Positions 23,935-36,700 of a stretch of 64,000 nucleotides of DNA are shown piece by piece. The notes beneath the pieces were generated by a model. The model searched no databases, was not told the origin of the DNA, and was given only the letters and a program-made list of their open reading frames with translations. This DNA is from Kryptolebias marmoratus (Eukaryota; Chordata; Actinopteri; Cyprinodontiformes; Rivulidae): NCBI RefSeq assembly GCF_001649575.2, contig NC_051438.1:27599325-27663324 (forward strand), in the 5' to 3' direction. The position numbers and the translations under genes are program-made. How positions within the stretch are numbered: the first letter of the stretch is position 1; each line of letters starts with the position of its first letter.

Positions 23935-24152
23935 GAAGAGGAGGGGACACGTCCTCCGTCCTGCAGAGGAGGGGACACGTCCTCCATCCTGCAGAGGAGG
24001 GGACACGTCCCCTGTGCTGCAGAGGAGGGGACACGTCCTCCGTCCCGAAGAGGAGGGTACACGCCCTCCGTCCTGCAGAGGAGGGGACACGTCCTCCGTC
24101 CTGAAGAGGAGGGGACACGTCCTCCGTCCCGAAGAGGAGGGGACACGTCCGG
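23935..24152. repeat. 28-bp minisatellite in the ankrd50 3' UTR/3' flank
   Basis: About 7.7 tandem copies of a 28-bp unit (GGGGACACGTCCTCCGTCCT plus GCAGAGGA). Variation is mostly CTGCAGAG versus CCGAAGAG. Because 28 is not a multiple of 3, the array gives similar-looking open frames in every frame; none is a gene. Confidence 0.9.
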
Positions 24153-24623
24153 TGTGGGCAGGTTTTAGAGCATCATCCTCCACCAGAGCGGAATGGGACG
24201 ACGTTCCACCGTGAAGAAAACAGATTTATTGTTTTATATTTTAGCCAACGTCACGTTTTCAGGGCGGAGCAGACGCTGAAACACAGATGTGGTCCAGATG
24301 TGACTGGAACGTCTGCATGTCTGTCAGGTTGGTTTTTTTTGTTGTTTTCTTTTCAAAGTGCATAAACACCGTTTATTAAATAGCATTACATTAAATTAAA
24401 CTGAAAACGAAGAAGGCTGTAACAGATGTAGGCACATCGCTCTCGGCACCGACGACCTGCCCTCCCTCAGGCGTTTATTGTTCTGCTTTGGCACATCGTC
24501 TCCAATGTCTGCGCGGCGGGTTGCGTTCGAGTCCGAGGACTGATTGTTCCGGAGCAGAACGTGTGCTGATCCAGAATCAGGTTCTCTTCATGCCGATCCG
24601 ACGGCGGTTCTGGTTTTTAGGAC

Positions 24624-27600
24624 CTACAGCGGAGTCTCCTTCTTGTAGTTGAAGCCGGGCTCGGAGCCCTCGATCTGCAGCTTCAGGGCTTGTTTAAGGC
24701 TTATGTCCGTTTCCCCGATGGGATAGTTCTCCAGAACCTCCTGGTGGGCCCTGTTCTGAACAGTTCGAGGCACCGACACCCGCCCCAGGAAAACCTGATT
24801 GCTCTGCAGATGGTAGTTGGGGTTGGTCATGATGCCGTTCCTCTTCTTCTCAGCGCAGCTCTGCTGCTGGATGAAGAACTGATCCTGGTTCTGCCCTCGG
24901 TCCTGCTGGACCGAGCCGCCAATCATGATCTGACAGTGAGGGTCCTTCGTCGTCATGTTGGCCACGGATTTATTGAAAGCCATTCTCTTGTCAAACTGCG
25001 TCATCTCGTACTCCAGAACCTGAGCCTGGCTCGAGCCGCTGTTCTTCGTTTTCTTTTTGTCGCCTTTGCCATTCGACGTCCCGTTCCCCGTTTTGGTTCC
25101 CTTCGCTGATTTCAGGCCCGGTTTCAGCTGAGACCAATCGAAGTCGTTGGATGGGGACGATGGCTGCTGATTCCCGGACTTGGTGGTGGAGGAAGGGGAC
25201 ACCATGGACTGCCTGCTTCTGCTGCGAGGCAGCGAGTGCTGCTGAATCTGCTCCGTGAAAGTCATGCCATGAAAGCTGTCGATCGGCACCGTCTGAGCCG
25301 TGGCCGTGGACGACGTGGTCCTCAGCGAGGAGTTCTTTGAGCTCTTCAGGGAATTGTTTGACTGGGAGGACTTCTGCCTGTCCACCGTGGAATCGGGGGA
25401 CTCTGATGGGGAACTGAAGGCGTGAACCGGTCCGTTGGGAAGACCCCGTCCAGACGACTGAAGGTCCCCCGCCCCCGTGCTGCCAGAGCTGCTGGATTTG
25501 ATGGTGAGGGACTGCATCTTGCCGCTGACAGCCAGAGGCGTTTTGTCCTCCATGGTATGAACGGGGGAGGGGTTACATCCATTCAGAGTGGTGGCTCCGT
25601 ATTTTTCCAGGAGTTTTAGGATCATGGAATGGCCACCTTTCGCCGCCACTCTCACCGCCGTGCGTCCGAACTGATCGGCGTGGTTGGGGTCGGCGCCGTT
25701 TTCGAGGAGTATTTGCACAACGTCGATGTGACCCTCCTGCGCGGCGATGCCCAGGGCTGTCGCTCCCTGGTTGCACGTGTGGTCCACGTGCGTGCCGTTC
25801 TCTATCAGGAACTGCACAACCTTCGTGTGGCCCTGCCACGCTGCTGATTGGAGGGCGGAGCGCTTCTCGTTGTCGCAGGCGTTCACGTCGGCGTGATAGT
25901 TGATCAGCAGCCGAGCCATCTCTACGTGTCCTTGCCAGCAGGAAACGTGGAGGGCCGTTCTGCCCTCAACGTCACACGCCTCCACGTTCGCAGCATTTTC
26001 CAGGAAGTACTCCGTCATGGCGAGCTGGTTTTCAAGTGCTAATATGTAGAGTGTTGGGCGTCCGTCTGCGTCTTTGTAATCGATGTCAGCACCGTGGCTC
26101 AACAGCAGTTCAACGATGTCCCTGTGGCCCTCCAGCGCCGCTACCCTGAGCGCGTTCCTACCATCGTACCCCCTCTGGTCTATGCAGGATTTGTTTTCCA
26201 GAAGAATTTGCACGCAGTCGTAATGTCCCTCTTGTGCAGCTAATATCAGCGGTATTCTACCGTCGTTATCGACCTCAGAGCAGCGAGCGCCTTGCTCGAT
26301 GAGGGCGTCACAAACTTGGCGGTGGCCCTCGAATGCGGCCATGTGCAGCGGGGTCCAGCCTGCATCGTCCCTGTGGTTCTCATCCAGTCCTCTGTCCAGC
26401 AGAGTTCGGACCACCTCCACGTTTCCCTGAGCGGACGCGATGCTCAGCACAGTCCTGCCCTCGCTGTCGATGCTATCGACTGCAGCGCCCCAGAAAAGTA
26501 AGGTGTTCACCACGGAGGCGTGGCCCATCGACGCAGCGGCCAGAAGAGGCGTGCGCCCGTTGTTGTCCGTGTGATCCACATCTGCGCCGCCTTCCAACAG
26601 CAGATCCACTACGTCCACGTGTCCTTCATAGCCAGCCACGAGAAGAGGAGTCATGCAGTCTTTGTCACAGTGGTCAACTTCTGCCCCCCGATCGATCAGA
26701 AGGCTCACAACCGAAGCGTGGCCTTTGCTGGCAGGGATGCAGAGAGCAGCCACTGAAAGGGCGGTCCTCCCGTCGACGTCCTCGTGGTTAACCTCAGCTC
26801 CGTGGTCTAGAAGGTGCTCGACGATTTCCCTGTGCCCCATGTACGCTGCCGCAATGAGAGCCGTTCTTCCTTCATTGTCTGCTTTGTTGACTTCGGCTCC
26901 GTGCTGAAGGAGGTTCAACACGATGTCTTCGTGGCCCCCCCAGGCAGCAGCTCTCAGGGCCGTTCTGCCGTCAGCATCGGCACAGTCCACTTTGGCGCCA
27001 GCGTAGAGCAGAGCGGACACGACTTCTGAATGTCCGCCCCAAGCTGCAGAGCGCAGGGCCGTCCATCCGTCGTGATCCGTGTGGTTGATGTCGGCCTCAC
27101 AGCCGATAAGGCAGTTTACCACTTTGGTGTGGCCCTGCCTCGCAGCGAGCGTTAGCGCCGTTTGTCCGTGGTTGTCTTCCAGCTCCATGTTTGCGCCTCT
27201 CGATATGAGCAGGTTGACCACGTCGAGGTTCCCGCTGTATGCGGCGTTGGCCAGCAGAGTCCTTCCGCTGGAGTCGCACTGGTTCACAGACGCCCCGTTG
27301 TCGAGCAGCGTTCGGATCGAGTCCTCTCTCTCTAGGGCTTGTTGCACGATGCATGACGCGTGATCATCTTCGTTGTTGACGTGAGCGCCGGCTTTGACCA
27401 GGAGCTGCAGCACCTCCTGTTCTCTTGGTATGGAGGTGCTCAGAGAGTCTTTGGTGGGCGTTCCGTTCCAAACCATCCAAAGGGCGAAGTGAAACGGCTC
27501 GATCTGCAGGCTGGAGTTGACCAGGTGCAGCGCAAATTCCTGCACCTCGAGGGGTTTCAGCTGCTTGGCTCTGCAGGTGTAACTCATGGCCAACATCCGG

Positions 27601-28156
27601 TGTCCCTCCGCCGCGTTGCACAAGTACTTCTGGGTGCAGTGCTTCACGTCCAGTAACCACTCTGCAAAACTGTAGTGGAAAAGGATTTTAGTGCTCCCAA
27701 GACCATCAACCAGCAGCTTGGCCAGAATGTCCATCTTTTTCTGGAACTCCTCCATGGTCAGGGTCATGTTTTTGGTCCAGACGGCGTGGTACAGCTCCTT
27801 GACTGTGAGCGGCCTGCAGGTGGCCAGGATGACGTTGAGAATGGGCTGGACTTTGGCAAACTGCTTCCTCACGAACAGCCTCTGGCAGAGCCACAGGTAG
27901 AGGCCGTTGAGGGTTCCCGGGATGTCGCGGATCTCCCGCAGCATGATGAAGTTCTCCACCACGCCGTCCAGCACCCGCTCCAGGTAGAGGAAGCAGCCGC
28001 TGCTTTTGATGTGCAGCTGGTTCAGCATCTCGGCCGTCTCCTTGGTCAGGTGCTGCCTCAGCGCCTCCTCCTGGTCCAGCCGGTGGAGGATGTACTGCTG
28101 CACGTCCTTCACGATGTAGGCCTTCCGAAGGTCATCAAGGCTGATTTTGCGGAATC
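24624..28156 (-). CDS. ankrd50: ankrd50 coding exon 3 (ankyrin repeats and tail)
   Basis: One 3533-nt exon coding residues 238-1414 and the TAG stop at 24626-24624. The acceptor TTTCAG lies directly above 28156; the first residues are [10 protein letters not shown]. Residues to ~480 finish the NTPase/helical linker. Ankyrin repeats follow in a regular 33-residue period (GRTALxxAAxxGHxxVVxxLLxxGAxVN). Repeat 8 carries a 5-residue insertion (LCIPASKGH) and repeat 9 reads [16 protein letters not shown], with Cys where the repeat usually has Gly. The tail holds [10 protein letters not shown] (~1212-1221), Lys-rich stretches ([10 protein letters not shown]) and ends in ETPL. Coding of the whole ankyrin array in one exon is the arrangement I know for ANKRD50. 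Long reading frames on the opposite strand are shadows of this exon. Confidence 0.96.
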
Positions 28157-30674
28157 CTGAAACAAACGAAACAAAAGTAGATCAGATGAGTCTGAGAACA
28201 AAATGGACACACCAGAAAAATAACCTGACCAGAACTCGTAAATAACTCTCCCTCACGTTGACCGTGGCTTATATTCAATATTTTTCAACTTGATCGTGTG
28301 TTTTTGGGTAATTAAGTAAAGGAAATGTTTAATTTCCTGAGGCATGAAATAATTAACAGTGCAGGCATGTTGCTGTAAAAATAAAAAACCTTCCAGAAGG
28401 ATTGAAAAGAACCCCTCTGGGTGCTGGAAGCAGAAACAATCAGCAGGTGTTTGTTAAAGTTCAGACAAACAATTAGAGCTCAGAAATGATTTCTGCTTTT
28501 AGAACTTCATCTAAACCCGACATGACCGGAATGTTCCGTTCACCAGAGTCTGCTCCTCGTTGCAATGCTGCAAAAACACTAAAAAGAATAAAATAAAAGT
28601 AAAGGAGGAGGAGAGAAGAGGAAATAACAGCTTTATAAATAGGTGTGACTGAGACACAGGGGGGTAAGGGGGGGCAGCGTTTCTGTTTCCAACACCTCCT
28701 GGAACGTTAAAATCCTGCTGCAGAGAAAGATCCACTCATCCCAAAGAGATTCTCCTGGAGTTCATGGGAAAACTGCCTCCTAACGGCTGGAGATAACAGC
28801 CGCGGGGAGGAGGGGGGTTTCTGCATGCTTTCAGTTACGGTTCTCATGGTTTTCTGTGGATTCTGGTCCAGGAAGAAGGACGTCACCGGAGGAGGACGGA
28901 GGGGGGAGGAGACGTCTCTGCATATTTGACATGCTGATTTTCCTCCAGTTCCACAGAGACCTGCTGCTGGTCTGAGTTCAGATGAACTCATCTCTGCGGT
29001 CAGCTGGAGATGCTGTGAAGGTTTAGGAAGGACCAGAAACGAGCGGAGGACCGGGTCCTTCAGCTTTGTCCTCGAGACGTTTATTAGGATTGGACATATG
29101 AAGAACGTTCAAAGCATTCATGCCTGACAACTAAAATCTGTTGAACTGTTTTCTTCAACCTGAACTAGAAAACAGACGGTTTTTATTCTTCCGTCAAAGT
29201 TCATGTTGTTGACCTCAAAGGGCAACAAATAACGACTTTCGAGTCGGGATTAAAAAGACTCGAATGTTTAGGGAAGGGGGAGACGTTCCCTAGGATCGGT
29301 CATGAAGTTCCCTCCAGTTTGAATCAGGTTCCTCTCTGAGACGTGGAACATCTGCTGCGGCTGGCGGCCATTAAAGGTTCCTCCATTTTGAAACGATCGG
29401 ATCAGGCTGATCCAGAGGCAGCGTTTCTGTCTGCACTCTTAGTTACGGTTCTCGGGGTTCTTACTGTTCCCAGGGTTCTTGGGGTTCTGGGACAGGGTGG
29501 ATGGGTTGTTTTTTTCACCATGTTCATAAAACAAATAAATAAATAAATACAGACACTGAATCTAGTTTTCTAAAATATATTTATATCATTAATAAAGTAA
29601 ACAAGTCAACAGTTCAAAAGCTTTAAACAACATTTCTGTCCATCAATGAACCACAGAACTGTTAATTAGAGAAACTCGATGACCTCGATCTACTTTCAGT
29701 CTCTGCTCCTCCTCCTCCTCCTCAGACTGGTTCTCAGTCCGATCCCGGATCGTTTAATCCCATCAGAACCAGAATCATGTAAACATCTTCCTGTTTTGCA
29801 GTTATTTGCTCCTAAAGGCGCCTCTTTCTTGACTTTTTTCTCCAAAGTGTAAAGGGTAACTGGTTTATTTAAAGATGATCGATCCAAGCCCAGAGTCTTC
29901 ACCGTGAGCTCACAGCTCCAACCTGAGTGATGAAGATCAGATTTCACCACCTGATCGTATCAGAGAGCTTCTCTGTAGCTTTTTGTTTCATTTAAACATT
30001 AAACCAGCAGATAAACTTCCTCTTTCCTGCCCTGTTTTGTTTTTAAGGCCGAAGTAGAATCAGACGAGCCTCGGTTCAAACAAACGCTTCCTGCTAACAG
30101 CCGACCCTCCACCTGCAGGAACCCAAAGACCAAATCCTTGTCTGGACTCTGGGTTTGGTCCAGCTGGGGTCTGATATCACGGCCTTGTTTAGCTCAAAAA
30201 ACTCTTTTCAGTTTCAAGATGATGAAAATGCATCTACAATCATTTTAGAACCCTGTGACCCTAAGATTAGTCATTACTAATTTATATAAATACGCATGAA
30301 CGTCAAAAAGACGTTAACGCTGTCGATCAGCCTTCACTCCCATCAGGCAGAAGGATCGTCTGACGTTTGAGTTTTAGTTAAAGGAAACTTGACTTGTTGG
30401 ACGGCCGGGATCAGCCTCAGAGATCAGGAGAGGAGCTGCTCCTCCTCGTCGAAAGGAGGCAGCTGAGGAGGTGTATCTGATCAGGACGCCTCCCTGTGGA
30501 GGGAAGAGACCTCGGGGCAGACCCAAAACTCCCTGGAGGGATTCTGGATCCTCTCTGGGAACGCCTTGGGATCCCGACCACAGATGAGTGGAAGAAGATG
30601 GAGATGCAGAGAAAATAAAAAGTGAAAACGGCAGAAGAAACGTCCCTGCTGCATATTTACAGGTTCGCTGAGTA

Positions 30675-30717
<43 letters not shown>

Positions 30718-33700
30718 CAAAAGCGACTGCCAAGCGAACAACAAACGCCACGTTCATCGGGGTTCGGGACGCAGGCAGCTGCTGCTCGTTACAGGACTGG
30801 ATCCGGGCCAGCGGAGCCGCAGCCTCGCACACAAAGAGAGGCTGTTTGATTCCTACATTCATGTTTCAGGCCACAAACACACACTGTTCACGTGCGCCGA
30901 GGAACAAGAGGCCTGAGCTCATCCCGCAGCTTCTCCGCTTCGACGCGTTCCGCCCGAGCCCCGCTGTAAAACCCGCGCTCACCAAACGTCTGCTCGACAG
31001 CTGCGACGTCCCCCCGCTCCAAAAACACAACGCGAGCGCGCCAACCTTCCGAACACAAGAATGTGGACGGGAGTCGGCTCCAACCGTCTGCAGACGGAGC
31101 TGCGAGACGTTCGCTGCCATTCGGAAAGTCCTGAGTTTGGTTTCTGCCTTCAGCGGCGAGAAGCCTTTTCAGATCAGCTGCTTCACGTTTCACCGGCTTC
31201 AAAGATCAGGCCTGCCCAGACACGCCCTTCGCCGCGGGATCGGCGTTCCGGTCCGACCTGTTGGAGGTGGCGAACGCAGCCAGTCGTGTGTTCATCGGAG
31301 GGACGAAACGTTCAGAAAGAGACCGCTGAGTGCACGTCTGCAGCTGGATGACGGCCGCGGCGCCCATTGTGGCACTCCTTCCTTCCTTTCCTTCCTTTCT
31401 GTGATTCAAACTCGTCCGGTCACGACGTGAACTCTGGATCATGAGCGATTTAAAATGGCGGGGGCGTCTTCAGCGGACGCTCGCGCTGAACGTTTCAACT
31501 CGATGTTTCGAGATGGTGAAATCTGATTGAACCTCTTTTATTAAACTATTTCTGTAAAAGCAGGAAAGAAAGCTGGATTTCTCCTTTTTTTGTTTTGCTT
31601 GAATGTTTTCATGATTCTTTCAAAATAAAAGCGTTTTCTGAAAGTTCTAATTCGCTCTTGGTTTAACGGTTGAAAGAAAAGTGAATTCTTGAGTCTGTGC
31701 TGTGGCTCGCGGCGCTCTGGATCGAATTCCCGCCGCCTCCGGGCCGGCTGACCTCCGAGTGACCTCACAGCGTCAGGTTTCTGCTCACCTGCGCAGGAAA
31801 AGGGACAGAATCGGGTCCTCCCAGAGGTTCTTCCAGGCCATCCAGTCCTCAGGTGTCAGGAAGCGCCGCCGCTTCACACCATCCCGCCCGTCTTGGCATG
31901 CCGGTGGTGTGAAAAACCCAAAATCTTTGCACTTTGGGTGATATTTTCCCCTAAGGGCCAAAAAAAACCCGACCCAGAAACTTTTCGCTGCACTTATTCA
32001 GGCTGAACTCAAATTAAGACCTAATTAAAGCACCCTAGCATTATCTGAGAAACTGGCGCGTCTTCAGACGAGCGCTCAGGAGTTCAGGTTCGCCACATAC
32101 CGACGGGCATCACCTGAGAGGAGGAGGAGCCTCCGACGCGTTACAGACACGGGACACCTGTAATTTGCCCGGCTGTCAGACTTCATGGAGGTAAATTACA
32201 GTACTCAGCTGGGATTATGGTTCTCAAGTCATTCAACGTGACGCTTCCCATGCAGCCTCACAGACGAGGACATGCAGGGAGGGAAAGCAGAGGGAACCGT
32301 GTTGTCCTTGCTCCCGTTACCCTGGAATCGTTACGCGGCGACGATCGATACGAAGGAGAGGACGATAAAGGCTTTACGGTGATTTAGGAGCAGGAGTCCT
32401 GAATGCCACAGCTCGGCCAGAACGTCTTGGAACGGGTTTTCAGCTCTTATAGAAAGCCTTTTTTCATTTGTTGGTTGAAGAGTGCCTTGGAGCGCTCCGT
32501 TTTTTTCAGCGCAGAGAATTATTCTTGGCGTCAAATCTCCTTTAAGTGTTTAAAATTCATCTGCTGCGTCCAAAATGGTGCCGCCGAGCCTTCCTCGTCC
32601 ACAGAACCAGGAGAAATAAACCGTCCTCGCTGCTTTACGACCCTGTTTGTGTTGTCAGGCGGCCAGGAGACCTCCGTCCCTCCTGAGGGGTCTCATATTC
32701 GACCGAAAAGGAAAGTGTGTGTACACACACACACAGATATATTTGTTGGTGCTCTTAGAGCTCGCTGAAACGACGCCTCGTTCCTCGTGAAAAGTGACTC
32801 CCTCAAAACCAACAGTCTAATAAACGTCTGCGTGCCGTTAGTAGATGGTAGAGTGGACAAATAAATTGTGAAAAGACGAGATTTGTTGATTATTTGTTTA
32901 TTATTTAATCCTTCAGGAGGCAAATAATCTCTGAATTATGATCATGTTTCAAACTGTTTGACCTTAATTAGCTTCTCATCAGACATTCAGTCTGTTTTAA
33001 GGGAACAATCGGCCTCCGGGTCGTTCGGTTTGGTTCTGTTCTCCAAACTGAACACGGAGCAGAAAACAAAGATCTGCTGAGGAGCTCAGAGAGACGATTA
33101 TAGATCTCCACGTTCAGGACCATCTCTGAGAGGCTTCATGATCCTCTGACCACAGCTGACAAGATTAATGAAGAGCAGGAGGTTCATGGGACTGTGGACA
33201 ACCTCCCAGGACGTGGACGCAAGAGGAAATGCGACCCCAGGTTGATCAGACGGATAGTGAGACCATTCAAGCTGAACTCCAAGGTCAAAGTTTGTCACTT
33301 TCTGATCAAACCATCGTTTTGTTCTGAATCAGGATGATTGTTGACCGAAAAACAATAAAAGTCAGACAGGAAATCCCCAAACTGCACACTAACGTTCCTG
33401 GGACTGATGAGACGAAACTGAAGCTTGTCCTTGTGAAAGGGTAAAAGGGTAAAAGGGTAAAAGGGTGAAAGGGTGAAGGGGGACCAGCAGATTCAGCCTC
33501 GTCTGTCAAGCTTTCCTCAGAGGGACCGTTTGCGATTGGCGGAGAGCAGAAAGCTCCGCCAACAGCGCACAGAGCGACAGTGGAAGATGCTCGGGTGGGC
33601 TGACCTGTCCTGTCCCCCAACAGACACAAACGCAGGAAACAAAAAACCCCCACGGGCCACGCATTCAAGCTCTCATTAGAAAAGACCTCAGACTTCAAGG

Positions 33701-36700
33701 GACTAAAGAGCAGAAGCAACGGTGTCATTTCAGACAGGAAATGAGCGTCTTCTAAGAGACGCCGCACGCCAACATTCCTCGGATCGAGCCAAGAAAAGCT
33801 CCACGTTAATTAAAGCTGTGATTCATAACCATGACTGTGTGCACGTGAGGCTATACGTGAGGTTAGCCTTATTTAAAGCTGGCGTGGCACCGACTGCAAG
33901 AACAAGTTGTGTAAGCAGTATCATAACCTCCTTAAAGACCCGAGTTACGATGCTGCTGTAAGGCTGATGGGACGTTTCGCAGCTTCAGCAGCAAACAGAC
34001 AGACTTCCTGGTTTCAGGACTTCATGCCTTCTCCTTCCTCTGCTCCTGCAGGTTTAAGCCTCTTTCTTCTTCCTGCAGTTTTGGTTTTTTTTGCTTCCTT
34101 GAAATCGGGCTGCATCGTTGTCGTTTTTCTTGGCCCATATTTCAGGATGAGTCATGAAATCTTCCACAGAAGCAGCCGATTCCATCAGACCCCAACAAAC
34201 AAACACAGTTTATCTTCATGATAAACTGCTTTTTATAATCTCTGGTTGGACTATTTTAGTTTTTAGGAGATCTTTCTTCTATTACCCAGATACCGACTGA
34301 TTATAGTTTGTGTTAAAACTCTGTAAGCAAATATTTTGATACAAAAAAACGGCGATAACTCCATTTAATCTCAATTTAAGATGGTTTTAGATATAAAACC
34401 TCCCGTGTCGGAACGCCCTGCCGCCGCACGTTAACACGCCTCCACTGACTCGCGCGCTGAGAAACAGGGAACCCTGAAACGTCTGGCAGGTGGCAGCCAT
34501 TGCAGTTCGGGGACGTTTCTGCACGATTAAAAAGGTTGCACACGAGGAGTGGATCAAACGGCGACGATTAAAATCAGGTGGTAATTATTTCAACGACATC
34601 ATAAACAAACTGATTATTTTGAAAAGGTGAATATAAAGGACAATAATAATCAGCTAACCTTTTAGTTTTTTGTAGCATGAGTTTGTAAATCTAAAAATGA
34701 AGAAAAGGGCTGTTAAAGAAAGCAGCTGCCTGAGTGACTGTTTCTATTTAAGCCCCTCCTCCTCCTCCTCCTCACTGCCAGAGGCCTTGTTAAATTGGCA
34801 CAGATTCTGCCCGACTCCCAAACAGAATCGCTGCCTAAGTGTTTCCACTCTGCCCCCCCTCCCCTCCCCCCTCTCATGCCCTCACAGTAGCGGGGTAAGC
34901 ACAGGAAAGAGGAAGCTGTTCCTCCGTAAGTCCGCCGCAGATCGACTCGTCCTCGGCTCTCAGGGGGAGTCCGAGTGGAAGATGGCAGAGGAAGCCCGGG
35001 GCTTAATTAAACCTGAGTGGTGGGATAACGTGAGTCAGCCGGAGGGGAGCTTGTTCTGCTCCTCACAAACAGAGCGCCCTTTGTTTGCCAGGCATTAGCC
35101 GAGCGGATGCGAGCGAGGCATTCTGCTGCAGGAGCCAGTGCGCCTCCGTCTTCCTGCCTCGGTCTCAGAGGTGTTGAAAACTTCCCGAAGCACATTCCAC
35201 CCGAAGACAGACACGAGGAATAACAGTTCAGCGCCGAGCGGGGGAATTCAGAGCTGCTCCTTTCACAAAGGCGCTTTCAGGCCGAGAGCTTTAACGTGTT
35301 TCAGGTTCATTCAGGTGCGACTTTTATCGTTTCAGGTCGTTCCTGGAACATCATTCAAAACAAATCCACACACTCCTCCTCAGACTAAATAAATAGGCCA
35401 CTCGTTTAAAAAAAAACAACCAGAGCTTGGCTTTCTGGAGAGCCTGAAAGTTTTTTGGCAGGTCTGAACTGTAAACAATACAGAGGGTATTTTTAGGGGA
35501 CACTTGGCCTGGATTTGATCCTCTGAAGTCCTCCGGTCCATTTCTCCTTTGGTCTATTTCAGGTCTGGTGTTGGATGAATGAGGAGAACACAAACTCCAC
35601 ATTCAGAATAAAACCTGAAATAAAACCACGTCTGCGATGGATCCTCTTCAACTAAAAACACAAAACTGGATCTAAAGAAAACAGAAGCTGTTGAAACCAG
35701 CAGCAGCACGAAAAGCTTCAGGCTTTTTAGACTTTAATAAGAGCAACAGAAACCCACGCTAAGCTAAAAATAGATATTAAATGAACGGACAAGTGATGAG
35801 AGCAAATCTGAAGCTCGGTTTGGCCCGTCCTCTTTTAAACAGGAAGTGATCTTTAAAAAACAAAAACAAAACAATCACTTCAAATGGTCAAAACGGAGAG
35901 ATAACCCTGAACCAACAGATGTGTCAGAAAGGAAGACGAGACTCGAACATCCGGGCGAGCTGACGTCTCGCTCAGACACTTCCAGGACCAGACCAGCTCC
36001 GGAGACTTCCTGTTGGCTCCTCTGTGAACTTCATCTCCAAACCAAGACTCAAATCTGTCTCTAAGGTCGATTCGGACCTGTGAGCAGGTCCGTCTGCAGA
36101 CCGCCGACAAACAGCTCGTCCAACTTTAACCCCCTTATCAACACACAAACTCCTTTATGCTTTTAGTTTTGTCTAAAAGCACAAAATAAAAACAAGCTCT
36201 CACACCGGTGAATCAGGACGCTATAATAGGGATGTGTATTTTTGGCAAAAACACTCAAATTTATTGGAAATTATTTGGTTTTTCTTCAAATATCCAAGTC
36301 CCGGTCCGGTTCCATTTCCTTTAATTATTACAGCACAACAACAAACCGTTTAAAAGCAGAGAAATAATCTGAGGGAGAGATTACAGTTGGGATGAAGACT
36401 TCCCCTCCGAGTCCTGCAGCTGAAAAACCCTCGGATCAGCAAAGGCTTCAGGTGCAGAGATGTGCGCCGCTGCTAATTCAGCTCACTGGGGGTTTTCCAG
36501 GGTTCCTCATTTTCACCTCCGGATAAAAAAAACAACACCTCGACTGGAAAAAGCGCTGTTAGGAACCAACTTCCTGTCACAGTATTACGTGTATTAGCTA
36601 AACTTTGAATATTTGGAAGTCTCTGCCCGTCCCTTAAAGATAAATATGAGATTTTGCTTAAAATGAAAAGAGAGAGAGAGAGAGACCTCCTCCCACCGGC

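Larger units (their letters stand above)
22720..24623 (-). other. ankrd50: Probable ankrd50 3' UTR
   Basis: Sequence after the stop codon. AATAAA signals on the minus strand occur at 24479-24474, 24377-24372, 24230-24225 and 22745-22740. I favour the last: the 22720-22860 stretch looks like a typical conserved 3' UTR end (AT-rich, with the Pumilio-type octamer TGTAAATA just before it). A short UTR ending near 24.2-24.45 kb is equally possible and alternative polyadenylation would fit both. The stretch includes (TTC)n, (AAAC)n and a 28-bp minisatellite. Confidence 0.45.

Noticed and set aside
23827..24214. Several overlapping frames with PLLxxxGRVPSS-like repeats
   Set aside because: The 28-bp minisatellite opens every frame; no gene.
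25346..28160. Many plus-strand frames of 60-161 codons
   Set aside because: Antisense shadows of ankrd50 exon 3.
30846..31430. 194-codon plus-strand frame in intron 2
   Set aside because: Frames of similar length occur on both strands of this CpG-rich block, with no domain and no splice context.
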